Assembly (NCBI RefSeq): GCF_000023225.1
Contig: NC_013173.1
Location: 1,738,501-1,802,500, forward strand
Direction: 5' to 3'
DNA length: 64,000 nt
From: Desulfomicrobium baculatum DSM 4028
GTDB taxonomy: Bacteria > Desulfobacterota > Desulfovibrionia > Desulfovibrionales > Desulfomicrobiaceae
Shown here: positions 1 through 8,657 of the stretch, in pieces
Layout: each line of letters opens with the position of its first letter
How positions within the stretch are numbered: the stretch's first letter is position 1
The notes under the pieces: model-generated
The model's database searches: none
Told to the model about the DNA's origin: nothing
Seen by the model: the letters and a program-made list of their open reading frames with translations, nothing else
Made by a program: the position numbers and the translations under genes

Positions 1-383
1 CCCCTCTCGGGACGCTGGCCACTGCCGCTGGCCTGCTCATAGTCATGAGCCTGGCCTTTCGAACCGGCACAGTCGAAACAATTGCAACGCCTCAAGGCCT
101 TTCGCCCGTCAAATTCGTACTGACTGCTCCCAGCGCGCGCGAGGTAGCCGTGATCGGCAGCTTCAACGGCTGGAACGCCGCCGGCTGGTCCATGCAGAGG
201 GACAAAGCAACCGGGGTTTGGACCTTATCCGCCGCTTTGCCTCCAGGCAGCCATGAATACGTTTTTCTGGTCGACAAAGCCACACCTCTGCCCGATGCCG
301 CCGCGCCTTTCAGCGCGGATGACGGCTTTGGCAGCCGCAACTCCATTCTCATGGTGAAAAGCAGCGATGACTCGATTCTTTAG
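1..383 (+). CDS. Glycogen-binding-domain (CBM48/AMPK-type) membrane protein, 5' partial
   Basis: The reading frame is open from the window edge (first full codon at base 3), so the start lies upstream. The residues before the first in-window ATG (base 45) are hydrophobic and look like a membrane segment. The rest is one small beta-rich domain of the AMPK glycogen-binding/CBM48 type: VAVIGSFNGWN is the family's typical strand-turn, followed by W in GVWTLS and the SHEYVFLVD strand. In other deltaproteobacteria this layout (anti-sigma-like N-terminus, membrane helix, CBM48) sits beside an ECF sigma gene; that is inference, since the N-terminus is not visible. The stop overlaps the next gene by 17 bp, so the two are probably co-translated. 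Confidence 0.7.
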   Translation, partial: PLGTLATAAGLLIVMSLAFRTGTVETIATPQGLSPVKFVLTAPSAREVAVIGSFNGWNAAGWSMQRDKATGVWTLSAALPPGSHEYVFLVDKATPLPDAAAPFSADDGFGSRNSILMVKSSDDSIL

Positions 384-1092
384 AAACATCGTGATCGCAC
401 TGCTGTGCCTGGCCGTTCTGGGGCAGTGGAGTCTCTTTGGAGGGATGGCGCTGGCGGGAACCATGGACGGAGCCCTCGAAAAAGCCAAAGCCGCTGGACA
501 CCTTACGTCCGACCAGGCCGCCGCCATTCAAGACAGGCTCGAACGCATCCGTATCGAGGGCCTACCGGCCGCGCCATTCACAGCCAAAATCGAAGAGGGG
601 CTGTCCAAACGTGTACATGGGCAGGCCATCGTTCGAGCCCTCGACACCATGCGCGACGATTATGCTTTCGCGGCCAGGAATCTTGAACGCGACGGATTCA
701 CGCCGGACCCGCAGGATGTCGTCATTACCGGAGACAGCCTGAGGCTTGGCCTGACCCGGCAGGAACTTTCCGAAATGGCGCAAGTCAACCCCCATGCGAC
801 TCCGGCCATGTTGGCCACGGCCGCCAGAACCAGGGCCTATTTGAACGCCATCAATTTCCAGGCGGCCATGACCTCCGATATCGTGCATCAGGGTCTTGTC
901 TTCGCCACCCTCGCGCCCGAATGGACGCAACTCTTCCGAGTAGTGCAGCGCGCCCGCGCGGCAGGAATGGCCGACGAGATTGTCGCCGAGGCCGCTTCGC
1001 GGGCCCTGGCCGAAGGGGAAAGCCTCGGCGCGTTGCTGCAGGTACTGGGCTTCACCGGACGCGACACCCGCCAGAAACCGGACAACAACTAA
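367..1092 (+). CDS. Secreted protein of unknown function
   Basis: 241 aa. The N-terminus is a clear signal peptide (MTRFF, a hydrophobic run, then GGMALAG with a probable cleavage after ALA near residue 30). The mature part is helical and Ala/Arg-rich, with no cysteine pairs or motif that I recognise. It overlaps the upstream CBM48 gene by 17 bp and lies 46 bp before a lipoprotein gene, so it is likely the second gene of an envelope operon. Periplasmic location is inferred from the signal peptide; function is unknown. Confidence 0.7.
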   Translation: MTRFFRNIVIALLCLAVLGQWSLFGGMALAGTMDGALEKAKAAGHLTSDQAAAIQDRLERIRIEGLPAAPFTAKIEEGLSKRVHGQAIVRALDTMRDDYAFAARNLERDGFTPDPQDVVITGDSLRLGLTRQELSEMAQVNPHATPAMLATAARTRAYLNAINFQAAMTSDIVHQGLVFATLAPEWTQLFRVVQRARAAGMADEIVAEAASRALAEGESLGALLQVLGFTGRDTRQKPDNN

Positions 1093-1138
1093 ATAATTTG
1101 TGACCAATCAGACTTCGTCAAACGTATATGAAGGTACA

Positions 1139-2107
1139 ATGAAGATATTCCTGCCGACATGCCTTACCCTGCTGCTCCTGGCCATGGCCGGATGCGCCGA
1201 CGTCAAGTCCACCTTCGTGGGACAATACTATCTGAACGCGGCCGAATACGCGCAAGGTCGCTCCGCGTTCACCTCCAAATTGAGCGAAAACCCCGACGAT
1301 CCGATACTGAACTACTACATGGCGCGTTTCGAACTTGGAGCTGACAACCCGGAAGCCGCTCGACCTTTCATTGAAAAGGCCGTTCGCCTGGCTCCGGACA
1401 ATGCCGATTACCGCTTCTGGGAAGGCGTGACCTGGTGGGCGCTGATGGAACCCGACAAGGAAAAGGCCGCCTACGAAAAAGCCCTCGCCATCAATCCTGA
1501 GCATCTGTCCGCCAACCTGTACCTCGGGCACAACGAGCTCGACCGGGGCAAGAATGCCGTGGCCCTCGACTACTATGCACACGTCCTGCGCATGGATCCT
1601 GAAGAGCCACAAGCCCTGTTCAACACTGCCGTGGCCCTTGACCGGCTCGGCCGTAGCCCGGAAATGCGGCGGGCCATGAAACAATATCTGGACCTCTATC
1701 CTGACGGCCCGATGGCTCGCCTGGGAACGGACATGCTCAATCGGAACGGTGACTTTTCCTGGCGCAACCACATGCTCGGACTGCGCACGGTCACCCTCAA
1801 ATCCATCGAATTCGAGGCCGACAGCGCCGCTCTGACCGAAGACTCGAAAGACTCGTTGGCAGTGCTCGGGTCCATTCTGGCCATCAAGCAGGATTTGGAT
1901 TTGCATGTGGTCGTCTACGCTAAAGGAAATTCCACTCTGGCCCGTCAACGGGCGCTTGCGATCAGGGGCTATGTCAGCGGCATGCATCCCGAAGTCTCGC
2001 CAAAACGGCTCATACCGAGTTGGTTCGACCAACCCGAAATCATAAAAATCGACGGTCGGTCCCACGCAAAGGCCGAATCCGTCTCCATCTTCACCAACGT
2101 ACAATGA
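1139..2107 (+). CDS. TPR lipoprotein with OmpA-like C-terminal domain
   Basis: 322 aa. The ATG at 1139 is preferred over the GTG at 1100 because an AAGG precedes it and it gives a lipoprotein signal (MKIFLPTCLTLLLLAMAGC, lipobox Cys at residue 19). Residues of about 30-200 form tetratricopeptide helices (repeats around ALAINPEHLSANLYLGHNEL and VLRMDPEEPQALFNTAVAL). The last 100 residues resemble an OmpA-like peptidoglycan-binding fold: a SIEFEADSAALTEDS strand-helix, then LARQRALAIRGYV and a closing KAESVSI. The protein is probably tethered to a membrane and touches peptidoglycan. Followed 17 bp later by a Gly-rich secreted protein. Confidence 0.75.
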   Translation: MKIFLPTCLTLLLLAMAGCADVKSTFVGQYYLNAAEYAQGRSAFTSKLSENPDDPILNYYMARFELGADNPEAARPFIEKAVRLAPDNADYRFWEGVTWWALMEPDKEKAAYEKALAINPEHLSANLYLGHNELDRGKNAVALDYYAHVLRMDPEEPQALFNTAVALDRLGRSPEMRRAMKQYLDLYPDGPMARLGTDMLNRNGDFSWRNHMLGLRTVTLKSIEFEADSAALTEDSKDSLAVLGSILAIKQDLDLHVVVYAKGNSTLARQRALAIRGYVSGMHPEVSPKRLIPSWFDQPEIIKIDGRSHAKAESVSIFTNVQ

Positions 2108-2124
2108 CCGAGAGGAGAATCACC

Positions 2125-2841
2125 ATGAACACAATCCTGCGCCTCTTTCTGGCCTGTCTGCTGGTACCTGCTCTTTTGTCCAGCGCGGTCCTGGCGGCGG
2201 AAGAAACTGACGAGCCCGAAGCGGTCTCGGCCTTCAATAATCCCACCCAGGCCGCCATTGCCGAGGGCCTTGCGGCCGCTTCCCTGGACAATCCCGATGC
2301 CCTGGCTACCGAAAAGGCCGCGCTGGATGGCGCTCAGGCCAACTACGATGCAGCCGTGGCGACAGAGGACCCCGTAGCGATCGAGACAGCCCAACTCGAA
2401 CTCGATGCGGCGCAGACCGCCTATAATGACGCATTCGCGGAGGCGGTCGGCGTGTCGGCGGATCAGATTTCGTCCATGCGCGCCGATGATATGGGCTGGG
2501 GTCAAATCGCCCATGCCCTGGGGGTGCATCCGAGTGTCATCGGGCAGAGCGTGGCCAGCCAAAATCCGGGAGCCCATTTAGGCTTGTCCAAGAACAACGC
2601 AGCAATGAATCGAAACATGGAAAAAACGCAGATGCGAAACATGAACGCAGTGCGTGACATGACGACAGCGAGGAGCATGGCCAAAAGCAAGGCCAGTGTC
2701 TCGGCAAATTCCGCTAAAGGCGGCGCGGCCAAATCTTCCGGCAAGGCTGGAGGCGCAGGAAATGGTGGCGGAAACGGTGGAGGAAAGGGCGGTGGAAACG
2801 GCGGCGGCAACGGTGGCGGCAACGGTGGCGGCAAAAATTAG
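2125..2841 (+). CDS. Secreted Gly/Asn-rich C-tail protein, unknown
   Basis: 238 aa from the ATG at 2125, which has an AGAGGAG ribosome site; the frame extends further upstream but without support. Signal peptide at residues 1-24 (LLVPALLSSAVLAAEE). Residues of about 60-130 are an Ala/Asp/Glu-rich helix with LDGAQANYDAAVATEDP, probably coiled-coil. The final ~35 residues are a low-complexity tail built from GGGNGGG units. A strong intrinsic terminator follows, so this closes the envelope operon. I do not recognise a family; the repeat tail suggests a surface or scaffold role, which is speculative. Confidence 0.65.
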   Translation: MNTILRLFLACLLVPALLSSAVLAAEETDEPEAVSAFNNPTQAAIAEGLAAASLDNPDALATEKAALDGAQANYDAAVATEDPVAIETAQLELDAAQTAYNDAFAEAVGVSADQISSMRADDMGWGQIAHALGVHPSVIGQSVASQNPGAHLGLSKNNAAMNRNMEKTQMRNMNAVRDMTTARSMAKSKASVSANSAKGGAAKSSGKAGGAGNGGGNGGGKGGGNGGGNGGGNGGGKN

Positions 2842-2871
2842 AATCAAAGCCGAATATCAATGACCATTGAA

Positions 2872-2902
2872 GGGATCGGAATTGCTTCCGGTCCCTTTTT
2901 TT
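2872..2902 (+). terminator. Intrinsic terminator of the envelope operon
   Basis: Ten-base stem (GGGATCGGAA with TTCCGGTCCC, one mismatch) closed by a TTGC loop and followed directly by seven T. It sits 30 bp after the Gly-rich gene and ahead of the convergent oxidase operon. Confidence 0.85.
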
Positions 2903-2936
2903 GCCCGATATCCCAGGCGGGGCCTAGTCACCCATT

Positions 2937-3770
2937 TCAACCCAACCTCTCCGCCACGATCATAAGCACCACGCCGGCCAGAAAGCCATCCGAGACGTAA
3001 CGCAGCACCCTGGCCCGCGCGAAAACCGCCAGCAACGCGTAGGCCGGGCAAGCAGTGGCTAGGGCGTAGGCCTGGCCTGGGCCGACCGCAAGGCCGAAGA
3101 GCGGAGCCATGCCGCCGAGCATGGCCAAGGCCAGGGCCCATATTCTGGGGAGTGCCTGGCGGGAGAAACCGGAAAAACTGTTGGCTGGAACCGGGAACCC
3201 TGCGGCCGCGTAGTCAGCGGCATTGCTTTCGGCCAGCATCCAGAAATGAGGCATTTGCCAGACGAAATAAAGGGCAAAGAAATACACGGGCGTTACGGCG
3301 ACAAGCCCTCCGCCGCCGGCCAGCCAGCCAATCCAGAACGGCAATGCGCCGCAGGCCGCTCCGGGGATCATGGCCCAGCCGGTCACGGGTTTCATGAGGG
3401 TGTAGAGTCCATTGTAGAGACCAACCACCATCAGCAGGACAGGAAGTACAAACCAGGACAGATGAACCCAAAGGGACAAGGCGGACAGCATGAGCAGGAC
3501 GGCGAAGATCAGGCTCCCCTGCCCCACGCTCATTCTTCCACTGGCCAGTGGGCGTCCCTTTGTCCGCTCCATGCGCGCATCGCGCCCGCGCTCCTGAATC
3601 TGGTTCAGCACGGAAACGGCCGCGCTCAAGACAAAAGTCCCGGCAAAAAGCGGCCCGCCGCCGGACAACTCCCCGGCGGCCAAGGCATACCCGGCCAGGG
3701 CCGACAGCCCGACGGCCAGGGAAATCCCGGGCCGGGTCAGTGCCAGCGTGCTTCTAATCATGATTGTCAC
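2937..3770 (-). CDS. ctaB: Protohaem IX farnesyltransferase (haem O synthase)
   Basis: 277 aa, multi-spanning UbiA-superfamily prenyltransferase that farnesylates haem B to haem O for the adjacent oxidase. The first allylic-diphosphate motif is at about residue 57 (N-Q-I-Q-E-R-G-R-D-A-R-M then RTKGRPL). It is recognisable but poorer in Asp than the usual N-x3-D-x2-D form. No ctaA (haem A synthase) is present here, so the oxidase probably carries haem O (inference). It overlaps the end of the subunit II gene by 17 bp and is the last gene of the operon. Confidence 0.85.
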   Translation of the reverse strand: MTIMIRSTLALTRPGISLAVGLSALAGYALAAGELSGGGPLFAGTFVLSAAVSVLNQIQERGRDARMERTKGRPLASGRMSVGQGSLIFAVLLMLSALSLWVHLSWFVLPVLLMVVGLYNGLYTLMKPVTGWAMIPGAACGALPFWIGWLAGGGGLVAVTPVYFFALYFVWQMPHFWMLAESNAADYAAAGFPVPANSFSGFSRQALPRIWALALAMLGGMAPLFGLAVGPGQAYALATACPAYALLAVFARARVLRYVSDGFLAGVVLMIVAERLG

Positions 3771-4953
3771 TTAAGGTATGCATGTAGTCGACCATGGCCT
3801 GCAGTTCGTCTTCGGTCAGGTGACCGTAGGACGGCATGATGGGATCATATCCGACGACAATGAACTTTTCCGGATCAAGGATGGCCTCTATCAAATACCG
3901 ATCATCAGCCGCGATCTCGGAACCGTCGGCCATTTTCACCTTGCGGCCGACGATGTTCCTGAGCGTCGGCCCGGCTATTTCCGAACCATCCGTGGAATGG
4001 CAACTCAGGCAGCCTTCGGCCTCCATCAATTGCCTTCCGCGATCCAGATCGCGCGTTGCTCCGCCCGTCAGATATTTGATGATGGCATCCAGATCCTGCT
4101 GCGGCATCTCCTCCTTGTAGGACGGCATGCCTTCAAAGCCCACCACCAGTTCCGCGTCCGGTTCGACGATGGCCCGGCGCAGATACGCTTCGTCCACGAA
4201 GGCTTCCCGCGTGCCGTTCACATCGCTCACGCTGCGCCGCGCGCCGTAGATGTTCAGGAGCGTCGGCCCCATCTCCTCCGATCCATCCAGGGAATGGCAG
4301 CCCGTGCAGCCATACGACTCCAGAAGCCCTATCGCAGCCTCGTTCCCCTGGGCCGAACTCTCGTACCACTGCCGAAAATCATCCGTTGCCATGACCTCGA
4401 CGGTGGAGAGCATGTTGGAGTGACGCAGGCCGCAGTATTCAGCGCACAGGATATCGTAGGTCCCCTCGCGCTGGGCCTGGAACCAGGCATAGGTCTGCAT
4501 GCCGGGCACGGTGTCCATCTTGATGCGAAATGCGGGCACGAAAAAGCTGTGGATGACGTCGACGGAGGTCATGTCCAGGCGAACGGCCCGGTCGAGCGGC
4601 ACATAAAGGGTGCTTGAGCGCTTGCCGTTCTCGTACTCGAAGACCCAGGACCACATGCGCGCCGTGACCTGCACGCGCATGGCGTCGGCGGGTACCGAGC
4701 GCAGGGCCTTGAAACTGGCCCAGCCGTAGTAGAACATGCCCATGACCAGGAGAGAGGGGATGACCGTCCAGATGACCTCGGCCAGGACATTGCCGCGAAT
4801 ATCCGCCGCCTTGGGACTGCGGGTGTGGTGATAGCGGATGACGAACCAGACCATGAGCACGGTGATGAAGACCAGTATGGCCGCCGAAACGCCGAAGATG
4901 AGCAAAAAGACGTGATCAACCTGAGCTGCGACTTTGGTTATGGACGGAGTCAT
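3754..4953 (-). CDS. ctaC: Cytochrome c oxidase subunit II with two fused cytochrome c domains
   Basis: 399 aa. Two N-terminal membrane helices (to about residue 85) are followed by the cupredoxin CuA domain: H of DVIHSFFVP, then C-A-E-Y-C-G-L-R-H-S-N-M, giving the full CuA ligand set. Two class I cytochrome c modules follow, with CTGCH and CLSCH haem sites. Single cytochrome c fusions mark caa3-type oxidases; the double fusion matches the cc(o/b)o3 oxidase described for Desulfovibrio and would let the enzyme take electrons from periplasmic cytochrome c553, whose gene lies in the same operon. Overlaps the subunit IV gene by 4 bp. Confidence 0.93.
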   Translation of the reverse strand: MTPSITKVAAQVDHVFLLIFGVSAAILVFITVLMVWFVIRYHHTRSPKAADIRGNVLAEVIWTVIPSLLVMGMFYYGWASFKALRSVPADAMRVQVTARMWSWVFEYENGKRSSTLYVPLDRAVRLDMTSVDVIHSFFVPAFRIKMDTVPGMQTYAWFQAQREGTYDILCAEYCGLRHSNMLSTVEVMATDDFRQWYESSAQGNEAAIGLLESYGCTGCHSLDGSEEMGPTLLNIYGARRSVSDVNGTREAFVDEAYLRRAIVEPDAELVVGFEGMPSYKEEMPQQDLDAIIKYLTGGATRDLDRGRQLMEAEGCLSCHSTDGSEIAGPTLRNIVGRKVKMADGSEIAADDRYLIEAILDPEKFIVVGYDPIMPSYGHLTEDELQAMVDYMHTLSDNHD

Positions 4954-5246
4954 GGGGTCGTCTCCGGCCGCATCGCCACGTCGAAAAAGGTGAAGCCGAT
5001 GAAGATGGCCAGGATGACGAAAACCAGCAGCAGAAAGACCCCGAGGATGCGATTTTCGTATTTGAGGTGCATGAAGAAGAAGATAACCAGCAGCGCCTTG
5101 GCCGAGGCCACGGCCATGGCCACCAGCACGTTCAGGTATCCGAAGTCGAAGCTCGTCACCCCCACCGTGATGCCGGTCAGGACCATCAGGGCCAGCCAGA
5201 TCTTGGTCAGGAGAGCGAAGGGCATGATGTGAGTATGTGTTGTCAT
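4950..5246 (-). CDS. Cytochrome c oxidase subunit IV (small membrane subunit)
   Basis: 98 aa with three predicted membrane helices (KIWLALMVLTGITVGVT; LVAMAVASAKALLVIFFFMH; LGVFLLLVFVILAIFIGFTF). The helix-2 pattern ASAKALLVIFFFMHLKY is characteristic of the prokaryotic COX4 family. It sits between subunits III and II, one base after the subunit III stop, and overlaps subunit II by 4 bp. It has no catalytic residues and is likely an assembly or stability subunit. Confidence 0.88.
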   Translation of the reverse strand: MTTHTHIMPFALLTKIWLALMVLTGITVGVTSFDFGYLNVLVAMAVASAKALLVIFFFMHLKYENRILGVFLLLVFVILAIFIGFTFFDVAMRPETTP

Positions 5247-5247
5247 A

Positions 5248-5847
5248 TCAGCTGATCAGGTAAAAAAGTGGGAAAAGGAATATCCAGATCAGATCGACCA
5301 GATGCCAGTACAGGCCGCCGTTTTCAAGCACCCCGAAGTCTTCGGCCGTAACCCTGCCCTGCCGGATACGCAGCATGCAGTAGCCCAGGATGGCCGCGCC
5401 GATGACCACATGCAGGCCGTGGGCGCCGGTCATGACATAGTAGAGGCCGAAGAAGATGTTCGTGCCGCCCGCTCCCGCCGCCATCTCCGGGGAGCCAGGA
5501 TAGATGCCGTGAGCGATCTTGGCCGACCACTCGATGTATTTGTTGACCATGAACACCCCGGCCAGCGTGATGGTCGCGGTCAAAAGCCACAGGCAGAGCG
5601 CCTTGCGTCCCTGCTGCAGTGCGGAGATGGCCAGTGCCACGGTCAGGCTCGAGGTGATGAGCACGACCGTGTTGAGCGTGCCAAAAAGACGGCTGAGCTG
5701 CAGCCCGCCTGCATGAAACTCCGCCGGATAGCGATGCAGGTAGACCGAATACAGGAGAAAAAGCCCGCCGAAGAGCAGGATCTCGGTGAACAGGAACAGC
5801 CACATCCCAAACTTGTCGCCGGTGTAGTCCTTGTGCGCTTCACTCAT
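5248..5847 (-). CDS. ctaE: Cytochrome c oxidase subunit III
   Basis: 199 aa, five predicted membrane helices, the short form of COX3. Family signatures include KFGMWLFLFTEILLFGGLF near the start, GLYYVMTGAHGLHVVIGA around residue 140 and the terminal GLYWHLVDLIWIFLFPLFYL. It overlaps subunit I by 8 bp and is followed directly by subunit IV. Confidence 0.93.
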   Translation of the reverse strand: MSEAHKDYTGDKFGMWLFLFTEILLFGGLFLLYSVYLHRYPAEFHAGGLQLSRLFGTLNTVVLITSSLTVALAISALQQGRKALCLWLLTATITLAGVFMVNKYIEWSAKIAHGIYPGSPEMAAGAGGTNIFFGLYYVMTGAHGLHVVIGAAILGYCMLRIRQGRVTAEDFGVLENGGLYWHLVDLIWIFLFPLFYLIS

Positions 5848-7459
5848 CGCGGCTCACCCCCTCGTAGGAATAGGGGCCGCGCGGCACGTCCGGCGGATCG
5901 ATGAAGGTCAGGTGCGGCGGCGGGCTCGGCAGAGTCCACTCCAGGGTGGCGGCGCCCCAGGGATTGTTCCCCACGGTGCGCGGCCCGCGCAGACATTTGG
6001 ACAGGCCATAGAACATGACAATGAGCCCCGCGACCAGCACCCAGGAGCCGACCGTGGAGACCAACTGCCCGGTCTGGTACATGGGCAGGTAATCGTAATA
6101 GCGGCGCGGCATGCCCTGCAGGCCGACGATGAACATGGGAAAATAGAGCATGTTGAATCCGCCGATGAGCAGGTACCAGCTTAAGTTGGCCATGCGGCGG
6201 TCGTACATGCGTCCGAAGATTTTCGGAAACCAGAAGTGCATGGCCGCGAAGAGCCCGAAGCCCGTGCCGCCGAAGATGACATAATGGAAATGCGCGACCA
6301 CGAAGTACGTGTCGTGGACATGGATGTTCGTGCCGGCAGAGCCCAGCACCAGCCCCGTCAGCCCTCCGGCCGAGAAGAGGAAGATGAAACCGAGGGCGAA
6401 CATGAGCGGCGGCTCCAGATAGATGGAGCCCTTGTACAGGGTGGCCACCCAGTTGAAGACCTTGACGGCAGACGGAATGGCCACCACGAAAGTCAGAAAG
6501 GAAAAAACCATGACGGCCGTATCGCTCATGCCGCTGACGAACATGTGGTGGGCCCAGACCAGAGAACCGGCGAAGGCGATGGCCAGGCTCGATATGGCGA
6601 TGGCCTTGTACCCGAAGACCGACTTGCGCGCGAAGGCCGGAATGATGTCCGAAACCACGCCCATGGCCGGCACGATCATGATGTACACGGCCGGATGCGA
6701 GTAGATCCAGAACAGGTGCTGGTACAGGAGCGGATCCCCGCCCTTGGAGGGGTCGAAGAGACCGATGCCGAGCAGGCGTTCGATGAAGACCAGGGCCACG
6801 GTGATGCCCAGCACCGGCGTGGCCAAAAGCTGAATCCAGGCCGTTGCATAGAGCGACCAGGTGAAGAGCGGGAGCTTGCCCCAGCTCATCTGCGGAGCAC
6901 GCAGGCGATGGATGGTGGTGATGAAATTGAGCCCCGTCAGAATGGACGAAAAGCCGAGGATGAAGACCGCGACCACGGCCAGGGAGACGTTGGTCGTGGT
7001 CCGCTCGCTGAACGGCACGTAAAAGGTCCAGCCCGTGTCCGGCGGGCCGCCGCCGGTGAAGAGGCTGGTCACGGCCAGGACCGCTCCGGTCAGGTACAGC
7101 CACCAGGAAAGGAGGTTGAGGCGTGGAAAGGACACGTCCTCGGCGCCGATCTGCAGCGGCAGCAGAATGTTGCCGAAGGCCGCCGGGATGCCTGGGATGA
7201 CAAGAAGAAAGATCATGACCACGCCGTGCAGGGTGAACATGGCGTTGTAGGTCTGGGCGTCCATGATGGTCCGTCCCGGCGCGATGAGTTCCAGGCGCAT
7301 GAGCACGCCCAGCACCACGCCGACGGCGAACATGCTCAGGATGGACCACAGGTAGAGCATGCCGATGCGCTTGTGATCCGTGGAGAAGATCCAGGACAGG
7401 ATGCCGCTTCGACCCGGATACGGATCAAGAAAGGGCACGGTTTCGCCGGGAGAATGCAT
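5840..7459 (-). CDS. ctaD: Cytochrome c oxidase subunit I, type A2 haem-copper oxidase
   Basis: 539 aa, twelve predicted membrane helices; the catalytic subunit reducing O2 at the haem-CuB centre and pumping protons. CuB/haem ligand stretches are visible: WIYSHPAVYIMIVPAMG, WAHHMFVSGM and HDTYFVVAHFHYVIFGG. The YSHPAVY form, lacking the usual Glu of GHPEVY, is the tyrosine-serine signature of A2-type oxidases. The ATG is preceded by GAGAGG. It is the first structural subunit after the Sco gene. Oxygen detoxification or microaerobic energy conservation is the likely role in an otherwise anaerobic organism. Confidence 0.95.
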   Translation of the reverse strand: MHSPGETVPFLDPYPGRSGILSWIFSTDHKRIGMLYLWSILSMFAVGVVLGVLMRLELIAPGRTIMDAQTYNAMFTLHGVVMIFLLVIPGIPAAFGNILLPLQIGAEDVSFPRLNLLSWWLYLTGAVLAVTSLFTGGGPPDTGWTFYVPFSERTTTNVSLAVVAVFILGFSSILTGLNFITTIHRLRAPQMSWGKLPLFTWSLYATAWIQLLATPVLGITVALVFIERLLGIGLFDPSKGGDPLLYQHLFWIYSHPAVYIMIVPAMGVVSDIIPAFARKSVFGYKAIAISSLAIAFAGSLVWAHHMFVSGMSDTAVMVFSFLTFVVAIPSAVKVFNWVATLYKGSIYLEPPLMFALGFIFLFSAGGLTGLVLGSAGTNIHVHDTYFVVAHFHYVIFGGTGFGLFAAMHFWFPKIFGRMYDRRMANLSWYLLIGGFNMLYFPMFIVGLQGMPRRYYDYLPMYQTGQLVSTVGSWVLVAGLIVMFYGLSKCLRGPRTVGNNPWGAATLEWTLPSPPPHLTFIDPPDVPRGPYSYEGVSRDE

Positions 7460-7482
7460 GCTGGAAAACCTCTCTTGCAGGC

Positions 7483-8511
7483 TTAATTTCGGGGAGTGCG
7501 CTTCTTGCGGCCGGCAAGCACCAAGGAAACGAGCAAGACGGCCAGGATGAGTAGGATACCCGTGCCGGTTATCTTCATGAAATTGAACGCATAGCGCTTG
7601 CCTTCGGGATCGTAGGAGAAACAGTAGGCCAGCACGCGCTTGACGGACAGGCCGATTCTCTCCTTGTCCGCCTCGGTGGCGGCCATGGTCAGGTCGAAGG
7701 CCAGGGGTCTGGTGCCGTAAAGATAACGCACAATCTTGCCCTTGGGCGAGACGGCCATGACCACCACCGGATGCAGAAAATCCTTGCCTTCGCGCCGGAA
7801 GCCAAAGCCAAGGGAATCCATGAGTTTGCGGATGTTGGCCTCGTCGCCGGTCAGAAAGCGCCAGCCGTTTTCCGGAAACGTGAAATCCATGGCCGCCATG
7901 TAGTTATTTTTCTGATGGGCGGCCAGGGTCGGCGTATCCGTGTCGTCGAAGCTGACGCTGACCACTTGGAAATCAACGCCCGGTTCAAGTTTCACATCCG
8001 GCAACACCGCCGTCAGGGAACTCTGGATGATGGCGCAGACATTGGGGCAGGAAAAATAGACGGGCACGATAATGGTCGGCTTGTCCACGATTTCGGCCAT
8101 GGTCACGGCCTTGCCACCTTCATCGAAAAAGCGGGCCTCGGCGGCGATGAATTCCCCGAGCTTCTCCGTCACTCCAATGGACGTTTCGGCCACGGGCGCC
8201 GGATGGACATGCTCGGCCGGGACCGGCTGCTCCCCGTGCCCGGCATGATCGGCGGACATGGCCCCAGGCTTTACGAATCCCGAGTCCGTGGCCTCGCCCG
8301 GCGCTGCAACAGGAGCGCGATCACCTGCCGCATGGTCCTTCGGTGGCGCCTCAACGTGCTCGGCATGAAGCGCTTCATCGGCCTGCTGGGCCGTGGAGTG
8401 GTCATGAGCGGTAACGGCGGCCGCCGCATCGCGAGCCGTGTGCAGCGCACTCTGCGGAAACGCAACCGACGGCCAGGTCAGGAGAATGAAAACAAGAAGA
8501 GCTGATCGCAT
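7483..8511 (-). CDS. SCO1/SenC-family copper chaperone with His-rich N-terminal extension
   Basis: 342 aa. Signal peptide (residues 1-19), then about 85 residues rich in His, Ala and Pro (HDHST, HAEHVEAPPKDHA, HAGHGEQ), then a thioredoxin-fold SCO domain with the copper pair in CPNVC (about residue 152) and the distal ligand His in DFLHPVVV. A C-terminal membrane helix (TGTGILLILAVLLVSLVLAG) follows. The protein loads copper into the CuA site of subunit II. The His-rich extension is not part of the core family and may act as a metal store. Directly upstream of subunit I; GAGG ribosome site. Confidence 0.9.
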   Translation of the reverse strand: MRSALLVFILLTWPSVAFPQSALHTARDAAAAVTAHDHSTAQQADEALHAEHVEAPPKDHAAGDRAPVAAPGEATDSGFVKPGAMSADHAGHGEQPVPAEHVHPAPVAETSIGVTEKLGEFIAAEARFFDEGGKAVTMAEIVDKPTIIVPVYFSCPNVCAIIQSSLTAVLPDVKLEPGVDFQVVSVSFDDTDTPTLAAHQKNNYMAAMDFTFPENGWRFLTGDEANIRKLMDSLGFGFRREGKDFLHPVVVMAVSPKGKIVRYLYGTRPLAFDLTMAATEADKERIGLSVKRVLAYCFSYDPEGKRYAFNFMKITGTGILLILAVLLVSLVLAGRKKRTPRN

Positions 8512-8526
8512 CCGGGCCTCGAAAGA

Positions 8527-8551
8527 GAGCCCTCCCGGTCAGGAAGGGCTC
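8527..8551. terminator. Hairpin between cytochrome c553 and sco
   Basis: Seven-base perfect stem (GAGCCCT with AGGGCTC) around an 11-nt loop in the 146-bp gap. The T tract is poor on either strand, so it may be an attenuator or mRNA-stability element rather than a full terminator. Confidence 0.35.
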
Positions 8552-8581
8552 GTTTGTCTTTGGGTTCAAGATTGGAAGAAG

Positions 8582-8611
8582 GCAGGCCCAAAAAAATGAT
8601 TTTTGGGCTGC
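8582..8611 (-). terminator. Probable terminator after cytochrome c553
   Basis: GCAGCCCAAAAA pairs with TTTTTGGGCCTGC with one bulge; on the minus strand a short T-rich stretch (TTCTTCC) follows. It would separate a strongly expressed c553 transcript from the oxidase genes. Confidence 0.45.
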
Positions 8612-8657
8612 ATTTTCACGGGTGAAGCGTCCCCGCGACGCTGTGCCCCGGTACGAT

